Shown: in pieces, positions 53,254 through 54,122 of the stretch
Position numbering within the stretch: the stretch's first letter is position 1
Layout: each line of letters starts with the position of its first letter
Translations under genes and position numbers: made by a program
NCBI RefSeq assembly: GCF_900109075.1
Contig: NZ_FNYS01000020.1
Coordinates: 1-54,122 of the forward strand
Source: Myroides marinus
GTDB lineage: Bacteria > Bacteroidota > Bacteroidia > Flavobacteriales > Flavobacteriaceae
DNA: 54,122 nt
Direction: 5' to 3'
Notes under the pieces: model-generated
What the model was told of the DNA's origin: nothing
What the model saw: only the letters and a program-made list of their open reading frames with translations
The model's database searches: none

Positions 53254-54013
53254 AACTATACAATTCTAAATATTCAATCCATACTCTAAAACAAAACACC
53301 TAATTCCTTTACAATAGACCTCCCCCATAATATAACAAGGTTAGTATATACTAAAGTAAGATTATTACAGCTAATTAAATATACAAAATCAAACAAACAC
53401 ACTACATATCAACAAATTACCTCTTACACCATTCACCAAGACCATCTATTCATACCCCTCATGTCCCTTTCAAGGACAATAAGAAGACAATTAATGAACA
53501 GTCCTTCGACAAAAGCCCTTCTTACTCAACTAAACTCAGCTTATTGTCCATGAATTGTCCAAGGATCTATCTCTATAGCAGTATTTATAAGGGATGAGGG
53601 AGCGTTCATACTATATAGCAAAATAGTCAAAAAACACTTAATTAACTAACTTACAATATATTAACTAAATATATAAAATAAAAAAATGATACTGCTTTTT
53701 TTATAAAACAGGTATATAACATGAATATAAAGGCTTATTTTAAAAAAAACAACGAGAAAAGCATCGATTTATCCCATCTAAAAACAAAATAATAGATGTA
53801 AAAACAAAAAAGCAGTTATACTTTTTTAAACAACCTAAAGGATTAGTAACTAAGAGGAGATATCTTATAAGGCAATAGATCCTTTTAACAAAACAGCTTA
53901 AAGCAGCTAATAAATATACTTACAACAGAAATACTTATATACGATAAAAGCATATTAGAATACAAAAATAGTAAAACTACTAATAGAGAAGTTTCCCTTA
54001 AAATACGGGTATA
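53254..54013. other. Gene-free 0.8-kb region with short repeats
   Basis: No convincing gene lies between the exported-protein gene and the tRNA-Val terminator; the longest start-to-stop frame seen, from 53721, has 23 codons. The stretch 53455-53570 holds repeated GTCC/GGAC motifs, including GGACAATAAG (53474-53483) opposed by CTTATTGTCC (53540-53549). A second inverted pair (53681-53702 and 53806-53827) flanks about 100 bases. Both are described as findings. Confidence 0.6.
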
Positions 54014-54041
54014 AAAAAAGCCTCACTGTATAGTGAAGCTT
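54014..54041 (-). terminator. Terminator of tRNA-Val
   Basis: TCACT and AGTGA, extended by AGC-type pairs, form a hairpin around 4-5 bases. On the minus strand it is followed by TTTTTTTATA, 7 bases after the tRNA. Confidence 0.8.
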
Positions 54042-54047
54042 ATCTTG

Positions 54048-54122
54048 TGGGCGATGAGGGATTCGAACCCCCGACCCCCTCGGTGTAAACGAGGTGCTCT
54101 GAACCAACTGAGCTAATCGCCC
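54048..54122 (-). tRNA. tRNA-Val (anticodon UAC)
   Basis: The minus strand begins GGGCGATTAGCTCAG and ends ATCGCCC plus discriminator A, giving a perfect 7-bp acceptor stem. The anticodon stem CCTCG/CGAGG encloses loop TTTACAC with anticodon TAC. The T-arm has GGTTCGAATCC. The gene ends exactly at the window border, so nothing upstream is visible. Confidence 0.97.

Noticed and set aside
53721..53792. 23-codon reading frame in the last gene-free region
   Set aside because: Lysine- and asparagine-rich as expected by chance in AT-rich DNA, with no promoter or homology that I can recognise.

Overview
The window is AT-rich DNA (about one third G+C by eye) from a member of the Bacteroidota, most likely a flavobacterium. 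The genus (Myroides- or Flavobacterium-like) is a guess and not proven. The evidence is a promoter pattern, TTTG then 17-21 bases then TAnnTTTG, found just upstream of many genes; the lack of purine-rich Shine-Dalgarno sequences; and typical Bacteroidota families such as a RibB with a worn-out RibA-like tail, the FtsK-LolA-LptF-RibB gene order, lipoprotein RND adaptor and outer-membrane subunits, DUF4265 and WG-repeat lipoproteins. The content is mostly chromosomal core. No insertion sequence, phage or CRISPR array was seen.

Layout: 1-303 tRNA-Ser(UGA). 304-6161 envelope operon read leftwards: ftsK, lolA-like, lptF-like, ribB. 6266-8325 thiol peroxidase, then a peroxiredoxin-thioredoxin-small protein operon. 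8747-11521 NhaC antiporter and, on the other strand, a bestrophin, with a likely small RNA between them. 11639-13173 two tandem paralogous 66-residue proteins and a CBS-domain protein. 13455-18608 WG-repeat lipoprotein, quinone-oxidoreductase-like MDR enzyme with a divergent AraC regulator, and a small membrane protein. 18664-21329 metE under a cobalamin riboswitch. 21503-29561 Lrp regulator, a tripartite RND efflux operon and an upstream AraC regulator, separated by a repeat-rich 0.7 kb control region. 29759-35120 oxidoreductase, dapD, three glycosyltransferases and a convergent polysaccharide deacetylase. 35315-38986 purL. 39031-40045 AbiEii-type toxin-antitoxin pair between two near-identical terminators. 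40189-44796 zinc-ribbon membrane protein and SPFH-GYF protein, SMP-30 family protein, DUF4265 protein. 44885-51262 argS followed by two SGNH hydrolases and an MBOAT acyltransferase. 51556-53253 two uncharacterised exported proteins. 54048-54122 tRNA-Val(UAC).

Several groups appear to work together. The peroxidase genes form a peroxide-detoxifying set. FtsK, LolA, LptF, the glycosyltransferases and the MBOAT/SGNH set all serve the envelope or its glycans. The metE leader implies that this cell senses cobalamin and saves on MetE when B12 is present. The RND pump is probably controlled by the AraC protein upstream, because its promoter carries 8-bp direct repeats exactly 22 bp apart around the -7 element.

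Nothing here is a clear new system. The best candidates for a second look are the toxin-antitoxin cassette bounded by duplicated terminators, the unannotated RNA at about 10411-10549, the repeat-rich regions at 28006-28697 and 53450-53830, the twin 66-residue genes, and the LysM domain inserted inside an SGNH hydrolase.
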